Part shown: positions 8,344-17,734 of the stretch, piece after piece
Numbering within the stretch: the stretch's first letter is position 1
Layout: each line of letters begins with the position of its first letter
NCBI RefSeq assembly: GCF_024300625.1
Contig: NZ_CP101322.1
Span: 3,636,631-3,700,630, forward strand
Source of the DNA: Halovivax gelatinilyticus
GTDB lineage: Archaea; Halobacteriota; Halobacteria; Halobacteriales; Natrialbaceae
Length of the DNA: 64,000 nt
Direction: 5' to 3'
Notes under the pieces: generated by a model
The model's input: only the letters and a program-made list of their open reading frames with translations
Told to the model about the DNA's origin: nothing
The model's database searches: none
Made by a program: the position numbers and the translations under genes

Positions 8344-10614
8344 TCACTCGAGTTCAGACACCGTAAGCAACGTTTCGACGGCGACGTCTGGCGAGACCGA
8401 GATCGAATCGATACCGGCCTCGACGAGGAACGCGACGTACTCCGGAATCGTCGACGGCGCATCGCCGCAGATGCCGACCGGGCGGTCGTGCTCGTGGGCC
8501 GTTTCGATCAGCGACTCGATCAACCGCAACACCGCGTCGTCGGACTCGTCGAACAGCGGCGCGAGGTGGTCAGAATTCCGGTCGATGCCCAGGACGAGCT
8601 GGGTGAGGTCGTTCGAGCCGATCGAAAAACCGTCGAACCGCTCGGCGAACCGATCCGCGAGCACGATGTTCGACGGCAATTCCGCCATCACGAAGACGTC
8701 CATCGACTCGGTCGACAGGCCGTACTCCGCCATGAGATCGAGCACTCGTTCGCCCTCTTCGACCGTGCGACAGAACGGAACCATCACGACGACGTTATCG
8801 AGGCCCACGTCGGCTCGCACCTGACGAAGGGCCTCACACTCCAGCCGGAACGCCTCGCGGAACTGCTCGTCGTAGTACCGGGAGGCCCCGCGCCAGCCGA
8901 TCATCGGGTTGTCCTCTTCCGGTTCGTACTTCCAGCCCCCTTCGAGGTTGCGGTACTCGTCGGTCTTGAAGTCACTGAGCCGGAAGACGACGTCGTTCGG
9001 GTAGAACGCCGCGCCGATCTTCGCGATGCCCGTTCGCAACGCGTCGACGAACCGGTCTTGCTCGCCGCGCTCGATCAGCTCCAGCGGGTGGTAACCGACG
9101 TGAGAGGTCACGATGAACTCCTCGCGCGCCAGCCCGACGCCGTCGACGGGGAGGTTCGCGAGGGCGAACGCTCGGCCAGGGTCGCCGAGTATCAACATGA
9201 CGTCGGTTTCGGTCTCCGGAAGTTCGTCGACGGCCTCTTCGATCACGTCGAACGCGAGTTCACCCTCGTACACGCGTCCGACGTCTGTCGAACAGTCGAC
9301 GGTCACGGGTTCGCCGGTCCGCAGGTCCGTCGTTGCGGTCCCCGTTCGAACGATCGCGGGGATCCCGAGCTCGCGCGAGACGATGGCGGCGTGGGAGGTC
9401 TTTCCCCCTCGATCGGTGACGATCGCGCTCGCCTTCTTCATGACCGGAACCCAGTCCGGATCGGTCATCTCCGTGACCAGCACGTCGCCCTCCTCGACCT
9501 GCTCCATCTGTCGAAGGTCTTCGAGGACCCGCACGGACCCGGTCGCGATGGCGTTTCCGATCGCCACGCCCTCCAGCAGTTCGTCCGCGGATTCCGTGAG
9601 TCGATACGTTCGAAGAACGGTTTCCTCCGATGCGCCGTGGACGGTCTCGGGTCTGGCCTGGACGACGAACAGTCGATCGAGTTCGCCGTCTACGAGCCAC
9701 TCGATGTCCTGCGGACGGTCGAAGTGTGCTTCGATCCGGGCGGCGTATTCGGTTAACTCGCGAATCCGGTCGTCGGAGAGCGCGTACGCGTCTCGGCGAG
9801 ACTCGGGTACCGGTTCGAGTTTGGTTCCACCGTTGCGACGGACCATGCGCTGTGTCTTGGCCCCGAGTTCCTTCTCGACGATGCCGGTCGTCGGCTTGAA
9901 GACGGTGTACCGGTCGGGATCGACGGTACCCTTGACGATCGGCTCGCCGAATCCGTAGGCCGCCTCGATGACGACGGCCTCCTCGAACCCGGTGTCGGGG
10001 TCGATCGTAAAGAGGACGCCCGACGACGCCAGATCGGCTCGCCCCATCTTCTGGACCGCACAGGCGAGTTTCACATCGAAGTGATCGAAGTCGTTGTTCT
10101 CCCGGTAGACGATCGCTCGATCGGTGAACAGCGAGGCGAAACAGTTCGTTATCGAGTCGATCAGTTCCGTCTCGCCCGACACGTTGAGGTACGTTTCCTG
10201 CTGGCCTGCGAAGGAGGCGGTCGGGAGATCCTCTGCGGTCGCCGAACTCCTGACGGCGACGTCGGGATCGTCGATCCCCAACCTGGCTGCGAGTTCGTCG
10301 TAGCGTTCGACGATCTGCGATTCGAGGTCGGGCGGCATCGACGCGTCGGTGATCGTCCGTCTAATCCGCTCTCCGCGTCGACGGAGGTCAGACACGTCAT
10401 CGACGTCCAGCCCGTCGAGTTGGGACGTGATCGCCTCCTGAATCCCCGTCTGTTCGACGTAGTAGTCGTACGCGTCGGCCGTCGTCGAAAATCCCGGCAA
10501 CACCGGCACGTCGAGATCGGCGAGTTCACCCAGGTTGGCGCTCTTTCCGCCCACGACGTTCGTGTCCTCACCCCGTAGATCCTCTAACCACCGGATAAAC
10601 GTGCGTTCGGTCAT
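8344..10614 (-). CDS. ppsA: phosphoenolpyruvate synthase
   Basis: The protein has 756 residues from the ATG at 10614, close to the usual PpsA length. The N-terminal nucleotide-binding domain starts GGKSANLGEL. The central swivelling domain has GGKTSHAAIVSRELGIPAIV with the catalytic phospho-His. The C-terminal PEP/pyruvate-binding barrel has SIGSNDLTQLVLGIDR and GICGDAPS with the catalytic Cys. The enzyme makes PEP from pyruvate with ATP going to AMP and phosphate, the entry into gluconeogenesis. Starts upstream of 10614 add a non-conserved tail. It stands alone, convergent with the UspA gene. Confidence 0.95.
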   Translation of the reverse strand: MTERTFIRWLEDLRGEDTNVVGGKSANLGELADLDVPVLPGFSTTADAYDYYVEQTGIQEAITSQLDGLDVDDVSDLRRRGERIRRTITDASMPPDLESQIVERYDELAARLGIDDPDVAVRSSATAEDLPTASFAGQQETYLNVSGETELIDSITNCFASLFTDRAIVYRENNDFDHFDVKLACAVQKMGRADLASSGVLFTIDPDTGFEEAVVIEAAYGFGEPIVKGTVDPDRYTVFKPTTGIVEKELGAKTQRMVRRNGGTKLEPVPESRRDAYALSDDRIRELTEYAARIEAHFDRPQDIEWLVDGELDRLFVVQARPETVHGASEETVLRTYRLTESADELLEGVAIGNAIATGSVRVLEDLRQMEQVEEGDVLVTEMTDPDWVPVMKKASAIVTDRGGKTSHAAIVSRELGIPAIVRTGTATTDLRTGEPVTVDCSTDVGRVYEGELAFDVIEEAVDELPETETDVMLILGDPGRAFALANLPVDGVGLAREEFIVTSHVGYHPLELIERGEQDRFVDALRTGIAKIGAAFYPNDVVFRLSDFKTDEYRNLEGGWKYEPEEDNPMIGWRGASRYYDEQFREAFRLECEALRQVRADVGLDNVVVMVPFCRTVEEGERVLDLMAEYGLSTESMDVFVMAELPSNIVLADRFAERFDGFSIGSNDLTQLVLGIDRNSDHLAPLFDESDDAVLRLIESLIETAHEHDRPVGICGDAPSTIPEYVAFLVEAGIDSISVSPDVAVETLLTVSELE

Positions 10615-10889
10615 CGGCACTGGCCCGCACCACGCGGACGGTGATAAAACACCGACAGGAACCGTCACCGTCAGATCCGACCCCACGGCACGCAATTCGG
10701 CAGAACGAGACGCCGTCAAATACGGGTCGGATCGAACCGGATCTCCGTCGTGAAAGTAATCGGGGGGTGTCGACAGCCGGGCGTGCGAGCCCGTTCCGTC
10801 GTTCGATGATTCGATCGAAGCAGTGACGAGACCCGGAGAATATCACCGCTGCCCGGGTTGCGAAAGCCGCGTGGGTTGTACCTGGTGTG

Positions 10890-11987
10890 ATGACCGACGA
10901 CGTGTTCTCCCCACTCGAGATCCGAGAGACGACGATTCGAAACCGGTTCACCGTGTCCCCGATGTGTCAGTACTCCGTCGACGAACGGGATGGGCTGGCG
11001 ACCGACTGGCACCGCGTCCACCTCGGCTCGCGCGCCGTCGGCGGCGCCGGCATCGTCTTCACCGAAGCCACCGCCGTCGAAGAACGCGGGCGCATCTCCC
11101 CCGAAGACCTCGGCATCTGGAGCGACGACCACCGCGATGCGCTCGCCCCCATCGCCTCGTTCATCGACTCTCACGGTGCGACGCCGGGAATCCAACTCGC
11201 ACACGCCGGCCGAAAGGCATCGAAGACCCGGCCCTGGGAGGGTAATGAACCCCTCCAGCCCGGCGACGGCGGCTGGGAAACGGTGGCGCCGAGCGACGTT
11301 CCGTATCCGTACGATGGCGACCCGCCAGTGACGACGCGCCTCGACGCCGACGGGATCGCCGACGTCGTCGAATCGTTTCGCGCGGGGGCACGCCGCGCAC
11401 GAGAAGCCGGCTTCGAGATCGCGGAAGTCCACGCGGCCCACGGCTATCTCCTCCACGAGTTTCTCTCACCGGTCACGAATCACCGCGACGACGAGTACGG
11501 CGGCAGCTTCCACAATCGCACCCGGATCCTCCGCGAGATTACCGACGCCGTTCGCGACGAGATGGGCGAGGACCGCCCAGTGTTCGTCCGGATCTCCGCG
11601 ACCGACTGGCTCGACGACCGAGACTCGTGGGATATCGAGCAGTCCATTCGACTCGCAGACGACCTCTACGACGCCGGTGCCGACCTCATCGACGTCTCTT
11701 CGGGCGGCATCCACCCGGACCAGGACGTCGAGTGGATCGGACCGAACTACCAGCTCCGATTCGCCGAACGCATCCGAAACGAGTCCGAAAGCGACGTCAC
11801 GGTCGCCACCGTCGGCGGCATCACGGCCGCCGAACAGGCCGACGCGATTATTCGAAACGACCGCGCAGACCTGGCCGTCATCGGCCGGACGTTTCTCAAC
11901 GATCCCTACTTCCCGCTCCACGCCGCCGGTCAACTCGGCCGTGAGGACGCCGTCGACGTCCCGGTCCAGTACCAGCACGGATTCTAA
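10890..11987 (+). CDS. NADH:flavin oxidoreductase, Old Yellow Enzyme family (YqjM-like)
   Basis: The protein has 365 residues from the ATG at 10890. It is an FMN-binding TIM barrel. VSPMCQYS near residue 22 has the Cys typical of the YqjM subgroup that tunes FMN potential. QLAHAGRKA (about 93-101) is conserved in the subgroup, and HAAHGYLLHEFLSP with YGGS and NRTR (about 180-210) forms the substrate and phosphate-binding loops. These enzymes reduce activated C=C bonds with NAD(P)H. The length fits the family. The physiological substrate is unknown; a detoxification role is common in this group. Confidence 0.9.
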   Translation: MTDDVFSPLEIRETTIRNRFTVSPMCQYSVDERDGLATDWHRVHLGSRAVGGAGIVFTEATAVEERGRISPEDLGIWSDDHRDALAPIASFIDSHGATPGIQLAHAGRKASKTRPWEGNEPLQPGDGGWETVAPSDVPYPYDGDPPVTTRLDADGIADVVESFRAGARRAREAGFEIAEVHAAHGYLLHEFLSPVTNHRDDEYGGSFHNRTRILREITDAVRDEMGEDRPVFVRISATDWLDDRDSWDIEQSIRLADDLYDAGADLIDVSSGGIHPDQDVEWIGPNYQLRFAERIRNESESDVTVATVGGITAAEQADAIIRNDRADLAVIGRTFLNDPYFPLHAAGQLGREDAVDVPVQYQHGF

Positions 11988-12097
11988 TTCCGCACGTCCT
12001 CAGTTTTGGCTGTTGACCGAACGATCGGTTGCTGTCAGAAACGATCCGAACGGTCATCGCTCGGCTACCATCGTCGAACCGACAACGTAGATCGGAG

Positions 12098-12244
12098 TCA
12101 GTAGCCGAGAACGCGGAGTACGACCCCGAGGATGACGCCGGAAAGGCCGACGATGATCCCGAGGCCAGGAATAACGGGAATCGGAAGGAGACCGATCCCG
12201 AGGATGATTGCGAGTACGATCACAACTGTCGAGATTCGAACCAT
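12098..12244 (-). CDS. 48-residue hydrophobic membrane peptide
   Basis: An ATG at 12244 opens a 48-residue frame ending at 12098. The product begins MVRISTVVIVLAIILGIG, continues with LLPIPVIPGLGIIVGLSG and ends VLRVLGY. It would form one long or two short TM helices around a Pro-rich turn. Codon use is haloarchaeal (ATC, CTC and GTC favoured), which argues that it is real although short. It sits alone between the OYE gene and a membrane protein gene on the same strand as the latter. Function unknown. Confidence 0.6.
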   Translation of the reverse strand: MVRISTVVIVLAIILGIGLLPIPVIPGLGIIVGLSGVILGVVLRVLGY

Positions 12245-12418
12245 AGACTATACCCTCGACACCGAGCCAAAGCATACCTGCTTGCTCCCTACACGGAACA
12301 CCGATCGCAGGCAAAATAAACGAGAGCTGGATAGTCAGCGCGTGACGACAGTGCAATATCTTCACTCGATGAGTGAGACGGCTTTTTCGACGAGGCGGAC
12401 GAGACCGCGACCGCGAGA

Positions 12419-13057
12419 CTACGACGACGGTTCGCCCAGTAGGGCCTCAGCCATCCGTTCAGCGACGTACGCGACGGCGTTCGCGACGTGGAGAACGACG
12501 ATCAGGGCAATGAGCCCGACCGCGAGCGCACCCAGCGCCTCCGGAAGCGAGTCGATCGACCAGACGACCGGATCATCGTTCAGCTCGCCGAACTCGACGG
12601 ACGTGGGATATCGTATCGGCGCCGCGAGCAGTTGAACGGCGCTCACGAACGCGAACACCACCAAGAATCCGACGACGCCAATGAGGAACTTTAGCTGGAC
12701 GAACCCGACGGCACGCCAGGTCGACGCCGCGTCGAGGTAGCTCCTGAGACCCGCGAACCGGCCGTCGGGCCGACTTATATCGTCGTACGCCGAGAGATCG
12801 ACCCCGAGCAAGACGTTCGCGAGCGCCCGCTCGAAGCCGGCGACAGCCCTGAGACCGAAGAGAGTCGCGACGAGAATCACGATCCCAATCCCGACGACGA
12901 ACAGTAAGAGCCCGAGCACGAGGCCGAACGTCAGGACGAACGCGTACAAGAACCCGAGCGGAACCGCGAGCAGGAGGTACAACAGGTTCTTGTACGTCTG
13001 GAGCTGGATGGGCGGCCCAAAGAGCGTGGCGACCGAATTCGATTCGGAACTGACCAT
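12419..13057 (-). CDS. membrane protein with a putative sensor (PF13796-like) domain
   Basis: The protein has 212 residues from the ATG at 13057. It has four hydrophobic segments: about 20-45 and 46-75, then 115-145, then 170-200. Between the second and third is a soluble loop (FERALANVLLGVDLSAYD followed by an RSYLDAASTWR stretch). This layout, two TM pairs flanking a short motif with W-R, matches the putative sensor domain found in haloarchaeal and actinobacterial membrane proteins. The ligand is unknown. It has no kinase or DNA-binding domain here. The start avoids 16 extra residues that have no counterpart in the domain. Confidence 0.6.
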   Translation of the reverse strand: MVSSESNSVATLFGPPIQLQTYKNLLYLLLAVPLGFLYAFVLTFGLVLGLLLFVVGIGIVILVATLFGLRAVAGFERALANVLLGVDLSAYDDISRPDGRFAGLRSYLDAASTWRAVGFVQLKFLIGVVGFLVVFAFVSAVQLLAAPIRYPTSVEFGELNDDPVVWSIDSLPEALGALAVGLIALIVVLHVANAVAYVAERMAEALLGEPSS

Positions 13058-13212
13058 GCGCGAAATTACTGACAGAAGGACATAAATGTGAATCAAAACG
13101 TCCAATCCGTTACGACGTTCCCCAGCGGTTGGACGATCCGTACGGTCGAGAAGTAGTCACGGACGAGCATGCGTGAAACGCGCGAATGCGTGGGAAAGAC
13201 ACGGGATTACAG

Positions 13213-14922
13213 CTAAACGGGTCCGGTTTCCCCGCTCGCCGAGCGGATCGCTTTGACGGACACCGTTACCGATCCATCGAACGAATCGATCGAGAGCGTT
13301 CCGGCGATATCGCACGCACCAGACGGGAACCCGACGGATTCGACCACGTCACCGTTCCAATCGATGAACGTGACACCGGCTCCCTGGCCAGGTATCCCTT
13401 TCCAGTGACTGTCGTCGCTGCCGAACCACTCCGCCGACACGATATCCACGTTCTCGATGAGAACAATCGGTTCGTCGTGACCCGAACCGTACGGGCCGAA
13501 CCGGTCGAAATCCTCGACGAGCCCCGGTGTGAGAGTCGTCGGTTCGACTGTCGCGTCCACGTCGATCGAGGGTCGAAGATCTGCGGGATCGTACCGCGTT
13601 CGCAGCGTTTCGGTCAGTCGGCGTTTGAACGGGGCGAGGTTCGCTTCACTGACTCTGAACCCGGCCGCACCCGGATGCCCCCAGTACGTTTCGAGCAACT
13701 CGTCGCACGCCTCGTACAGTTCAAGGAGATCGATATCCGGCGCAGTGCGACCACCGCCTCTGTACCCCGTATCCGATCGGCGATACGTGATGACGGGTCG
13801 TTGCCACCGACTCGATACTTCGCTCATCGGGCCACCCCCGACGTACTGATCTGTCTCAACGAACACCACGTCAACGCTCGATGGATCGAGTTGCTCGTCG
13901 ATACAGGCTTCGAGATGCGCGAGGCGCTCTGCTCGTTGCCGCCGTCGATCAGCCCGGTAGCCCTCGAGTCGATCAATGAGTTCCTCAATCTCACCAGCAT
14001 CCTCTGCCAGCAACAATTCAAGCATCAACTCGCCAGACTCCGCCTCTTGAGCCGCGTTCAACAACGGCACCAGCGACCAGCCAATGTCTCGCATCGACTC
14101 GACACCGCAGTGATCGACCGTCTGGTCCAGTCCCGGAAGATCGCTCTCTGAAAGCCGAGAGAATCCTTCTCGAACGATTGCTCGATTCTCGACCGTCAAC
14201 GGCATGTAATCACCGAGCGTCGCCACCGCGGCCAACGGTAACGCCATCTCGTGATACTCAGCGATTCGAAGCGGCGCACGCGCTTCCACGAACGCCTGCC
14301 CAACCTTCCACGCGAGCGCACCCGCCGCGAGATCCAGATTCGGATACTCACTATCAGCACGACGCGGATTCACACACGCAGACGCCGCAGGGAGCGTCGC
14401 CTCCGGATCGTGATGGTCGATCACGACGACATCCATCCCTGCATCGATCGCCTGGTCGATCGGATCGTGCGCCGTCGTCCCGCAATCAACCAGAACGAGC
14501 AACTCGACACCCTCCGAAACGAGCTCGGCCACGTGCTCCTCGCTCACGCCGTATCCGTCCCACTTCTCAGGAGCACGAGACACAGGCGACACACCCAGGT
14601 CCTCGAATACCGATGTGAGAATCGCCGATCCGGTAATTCCATCGACGTCTCGGTCACTAAACACCGCCACGAACTCGTCTCGCTCAACAGCCGCGTCCAG
14701 GCGAGAAACGATCGCGTCGATATCCGGTAACTGCGCAGGCGAATGAATCGCCTCCACCGCCGGGTCGAGCGCCCGCTCAGCCTCAACCGGATCCGTGTAC
14801 CCGCGACTAACTAGAACCGACGCCAACACCGAAGAACAGTCCAACGACTCGGCCAGCGACTCAACTGTCCCGGGATCGAACTCCGGTTCAACCCACTCCG
14901 GTTCAACAGGCACCTCAACCAT
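13213..14922 (-). CDS. DHH-family phosphoesterase, RecJ-like single-strand exonuclease
   Basis: The protein has 569 residues. It has motif I SDRDVDGITG (about 89-98), motif II VLVDCGTT (about 146-153), motif III VIDHHDPE (about 170) and the DHHA1-like GSGHDEP block in the C-terminal half. The aspartates and the DHH histidines that bind Mn are in place, so activity is expected. RecJ proteins degrade single-stranded DNA 5' to 3' in repair; archaeal relatives also work with the replication GINS/CMG machinery. A TATA-like box ends about 26 bases upstream of the start, giving a leaderless message. It is the last clearly core gene before the accessory region. Confidence 0.87.
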   Translation of the reverse strand: MVEVPVEPEWVEPEFDPGTVESLAESLDCSSVLASVLVSRGYTDPVEAERALDPAVEAIHSPAQLPDIDAIVSRLDAAVERDEFVAVFSDRDVDGITGSAILTSVFEDLGVSPVSRAPEKWDGYGVSEEHVAELVSEGVELLVLVDCGTTAHDPIDQAIDAGMDVVVIDHHDPEATLPAASACVNPRRADSEYPNLDLAAGALAWKVGQAFVEARAPLRIAEYHEMALPLAAVATLGDYMPLTVENRAIVREGFSRLSESDLPGLDQTVDHCGVESMRDIGWSLVPLLNAAQEAESGELMLELLLAEDAGEIEELIDRLEGYRADRRRQRAERLAHLEACIDEQLDPSSVDVVFVETDQYVGGGPMSEVSSRWQRPVITYRRSDTGYRGGGRTAPDIDLLELYEACDELLETYWGHPGAAGFRVSEANLAPFKRRLTETLRTRYDPADLRPSIDVDATVEPTTLTPGLVEDFDRFGPYGSGHDEPIVLIENVDIVSAEWFGSDDSHWKGIPGQGAGVTFIDWNGDVVESVGFPSGACDIAGTLSIDSFDGSVTVSVKAIRSASGETGPV

Positions 14923-14947
14923 CTACGACAACAACTCGTCACTACAA

Positions 14948-14957
14948 CTATATAATT
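14948..14957 (-). promoter_or_regulatory. TATA-like box of the RecJ-like gene
   Basis: On the minus strand AATTATATAG lies about 27-30 bases upstream of the ATG at 14922, the right spacing for a leaderless transcript. Confidence 0.5.
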
Positions 14958-15004
14958 GATGTAGCAACCCACCACGGCGGCCAGCAGCGCAGAAACGACT
15001 CAAT

Positions 15005-15120
15005 GGCACTGTTGAAATGCTTGACCGGTGATGGATTCTAACGGCCGTGCTGAATACAGAGCGCGACTGGCCCACGAAATCTAGCTCAATTTGCGTGAGC
15101 GGTGACCGCTCAGTACAGGG
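15005..15120. repeat. left terminal repeat of element A
   Basis: The segment starts GGCACTGTTGAAA and carries GTGCTGAATACAGAGCGCGA at 15047-15066. It aligns over about 115 bases with 25105-25220, including the same 42-base spacing between these two landmarks, and its inner part also matches 18791-18862. It looks like the end of an insertion sequence or a miniature element. No transposase lies between it and the matching right end at 15756. Confidence 0.65.
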
Positions 15121-15211
15121 CATTTAGTTATAGGACTGACCTATAAATTTCTCTGAAATTGAAAGGCCGGCCGCCGAACGGGTCGCTTATTTTTCACAAT
15201 GAATATGTAAA

Positions 15212-15610
15212 CTAGCGTTTAGGATTACTAGGGGCAAAGGGCATCCCTTGTTGATTTGCGCGGGGTGTTGCAGTATCGTTGTGTGAATTTTCAACATGGC
15301 TTCTGTAGTTAGATCCGGACCCCTTTTTCGTTTCCACATATCGTACATGTTCAAATTTCTTCAGATCTACCCAAAGGTATTGAACTGATCCCGAAGATGA
15401 TTTTGTCATCTTATATACTTTTACATATCCCTTCCCTATAGCGCCCTCATTAACTTTAATATCCGAGTCAATTCGAGTGATCCGAACATTATCAGGTAGC
15501 TTTGGTAGTTCCTCCTTGAGCTCCCCCCATACAGTTTTGAAACCAGTAGTTTTCTTCTGGAGAGGTATGACAAATCCGCCACCTTGTTGAATTGACTTGA
15601 TCTTCGCCAT
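15212..15610 (-). CDS. small basic hypothetical protein inside element A
   Basis: The frame gives 132 residues from the ATG at 15610. A TATA-like GTTTATATG centred near 15640 on the minus strand favours this start; the upstream ATG at 15637 adds 9 residues. The product is Lys-rich (KSIQQGGGFVIPLQKKTTGF) and only weakly acidic, and the DNA is AT-rich. That is unlike the core genes here and suggests recent import. FHVRYVETKKGSG-like tail regions are disordered. No family is recognised. It is the only gene between the two repeat ends at 15005-15120 and 15756-15829. Confidence 0.45.
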   Translation of the reverse strand: MAKIKSIQQGGGFVIPLQKKTTGFKTVWGELKEELPKLPDNVRITRIDSDIKVNEGAIGKGYVKVYKMTKSSSGSVQYLWVDLKKFEHVRYVETKKGSGSNYRSHVENSHNDTATPRANQQGMPFAPSNPKR

Positions 15611-15755
15611 ACCCCAGTGTTCGAAAGGAAATGACATATAAACTAGGTAATTTTTTACGTGGTTGATAATTAGTCTATACCATATTATCTCTAACAATAC
15701 CCGATCTTTTTCATTTTCTCGGTGATAGAACGACTGCTGGTTAATACGTAAATCT

Positions 15756-15829
15756 ACTGAACGGCTGATTCATTAGCTTCAATGTGAAACAAGCGAAGCT
15801 ATCGTGCTGAATTATCCTCTATATTCAAC
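15756..15829. repeat. right terminal repeat of element A
   Basis: It begins ACTGAACGGCTGATTCATTA and continues through a conserved GTGAAACAAGCGAAG block. It ends in an imperfect hairpin, GTGCTGAAT facing ATTCAACA. It aligns along its length with 25498-25573, and its hairpin part resembles 20115-20154. Confidence 0.65.
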
Positions 15830-15924
15830 AAGCGAGGCGTATCAATCTCAGAGGGGTTCAACGGAAGGAGATTCGATCTACACTACGACAGCGAGTTCCG
15901 GTTTGTGGCACACCCCAAGGAATC

Positions 15925-16075
15925 AGATGTCACCGATCAGCCTGGCTTGTGCAACGATCAACTCCGCGTTCTCTTCGGCGAACTCCTCGCCGCGCTCTTC
16001 AGCGACCGTATCGATCACTCGTTGTTCCTCGGGAGTACGATCCGGTTCCTCCCACTCATACCATCGAATTAATGA
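15925..16075 (-). pseudogene. remnant of an acidic protein's C-terminus
   Basis: On the minus strand a frame without a start codon reads EEPDRTPEEQRVIDTVAEER, then a further acidic helix, and stops after ARLIGDI. The composition is strongly haloarchaeal while the flanks are not. It looks like the tail of a gene whose front was lost when the region was rearranged. Identity unknown. Confidence 0.35.
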
Positions 16076-16223
16076 CAGAGTATCTTAAAATCCGGGGCAA
16101 GGGTAGTATTCGCAGTCCGCCTGCATCTCCAGCGACTTTTCTTCGTACTCAGTCAAACGATTCCGAGACGGAAAGCAAGTCAAAAGTCGCGCCTCGACCG
16201 GTTCTCGAAATAGGGACTCGGCG

Positions 16224-17261
16224 TTACCGAACGCTGAGTTCTTCGTACGATTCAACGATTGACAGGTCACTCTGCAGTTTCGCCTCCAGTTTCGGGCTGC
16301 GCGCGTCTACCTTGACGCGTTCATGTTGCCAGTCCAGTTCATCTTTGCCGCGCCACACCCCATACACCGTCGCACCCGGCACCTCGATCACTCCGAACAC
16401 GATGGCTAACAGGTACAGTAACCGTTCGATTTCCCGCCAGGACGCGGTCGTCTTTCTCGGGAACTCACCAGGGAAATCAACCCGTTGGCCGAGCATTCGA
16501 TGCGCTCGAGCGTCTTCGACGAAGTTCCGATCGTTACTGAACAGCACGATATCGCTTCGATTCTCGCGGTCGTACTCGTCGTACGCGTCGATGATGGCCG
16601 CATCACCCCGATCACTTTGCACCTCGACCGCTTGTTCGATATCACGGATCCGGCGATACGTGAGTAAACCGAGCCGACCGAGTCGCGCAGAACCCAGCGT
16701 TTGATTCCAGAACTCCTCGTACGACTCGCCAAACGCGTCGACGTACGGATCAGTGTTGTGGCACTTGTAATCCCAGTCCAACTCGTCGCGAACACCGGTG
16801 GCGAGAACGAATCCGTTGACATACCCGACACCGCTATCCGGGTCGTGCAACCCGAGCACCCGGTCAATCTGCCACGACATGAGATTCGTATCGAACCCAG
16901 CGAACACGGGCGAATGCCCAGCCATCAAATCCGGATCACCATACCGATCCAGGAACGTCTTGATCTCGTCCTGATTCGCCACGTCGAGAATCCCACTCGC
17001 CACCACCGTCTTCAGAAAGTCACTCGCAGACGGCAACTCCTTCGAAACGGCCTCACCGTGGGCTCGAGCGACCGCCTGCCTACTCGATTCGTACTCGTCC
17101 CCCTTCGTCACGAATCGAACCGTCGACGAATCATACCTATCGAGTTCAATCCGTAACAACTCACCGACATCGAGAGACGGGTGTTCGATCACGAACTGCT
17201 CATCGCCTCGATCGGCCAACCGGTTCAACAGCACCGTCAAGTGATCGCTTCGAACCCGCAT
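16224..17261 (-). CDS. PIN-like nuclease, partner of a CARF-like protein
   Basis: The protein has 345 residues from the ATG at 17261, whose A overlaps the TGA of the upstream gene (TGATG). A PIN-like core starts at FAGFDTNLMSW (Asp 124) and runs to IVLFSNDRNFVEDA (Asp 244), the strand-4 signature of PIN nucleases; acidic residues near 157-163 and 225-231 could complete the metal site. The N-terminal 110 residues are a separate helical/beta domain. PIN domains are Mg-dependent ribonucleases. Tight coupling with a CARF-like ligand-sensing protein suggests a nuclease switched on by a nucleotide signal. That is inference, since no cyclase such as Cas10 is present in the window. Confidence 0.65.
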   Translation of the reverse strand: MRVRSDHLTVLLNRLADRGDEQFVIEHPSLDVGELLRIELDRYDSSTVRFVTKGDEYESSRQAVARAHGEAVSKELPSASDFLKTVVASGILDVANQDEIKTFLDRYGDPDLMAGHSPVFAGFDTNLMSWQIDRVLGLHDPDSGVGYVNGFVLATGVRDELDWDYKCHNTDPYVDAFGESYEEFWNQTLGSARLGRLGLLTYRRIRDIEQAVEVQSDRGDAAIIDAYDEYDRENRSDIVLFSNDRNFVEDARAHRMLGQRVDFPGEFPRKTTASWREIERLLYLLAIVFGVIEVPGATVYGVWRGKDELDWQHERVKVDARSPKLEAKLQSDLSIVESYEELSVR

Positions 17262-17734
17262 CAGACCACCTCCGTGAAATCGATCAAGTTGATCGCCGTC
17301 CGCGGAATCGCCGGGTAACACTCCCCGAAATACGCCTCCGTCTGCACGTGCGAGTAAAACAAGTGATCAACGCCGTTCTTGATCCCAGCCTGGAAACTGA
17401 TAATCGACCAGAACCGCCGGCCAGGCGTAATATCAACCGCAACCGCCGAGCCAGCCGCATCCCCAGCCTCGATCGCTGACTGTACGTACTCGAAAATCGC
17501 CTCGAAATCAGTCTCGTCATCGATCGACTCGACCGAAATTGATGGTTCCTCACCGCCGTGTGCCGTCACGATCGTCTTCATCAACGACGTCGCCGCCTCC
17601 GTCACATCCTCGATAACCGGGTTACTGAGAACGTAGATATCCGTCGGTACGTACTCGCCGTCGCACGCCGCAGCCAACGAGTTCACCACCGGCGCGATAC
17701 TCGTCGACCCGTTCGTGATCCAAACCCTCTCCAT
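17261..17734 (-). CDS. CARF-like Rossmann-fold sensor protein
   Basis: The protein has 157 residues from the ATG at 17734. It opens with a beta strand and a Ser/Thr loop (VWITNGSTSIAP), then VLSNPVIEDV. The key stretch is VAVDITPGRRFWSII at about 99-112, the D-x-T-x-G-x-K/R loop at the end of strand 4 that marks CARF and related domains. It lacks any effector domain of its own. In CRISPR biology CARF domains bind cyclic oligoadenylates and switch on fused nucleases. Here the effector may be the PIN gene that starts within its stop codon. Distant similarity could also mean a generic Rossmann sensor. Confidence 0.6.
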   Translation of the reverse strand: MERVWITNGSTSIAPVVNSLAAACDGEYVPTDIYVLSNPVIEDVTEAATSLMKTIVTAHGGEEPSISVESIDDETDFEAIFEYVQSAIEAGDAAGSAVAVDITPGRRFWSIISFQAGIKNGVDHLFYSHVQTEAYFGECYPAIPRTAINLIDFTEVV

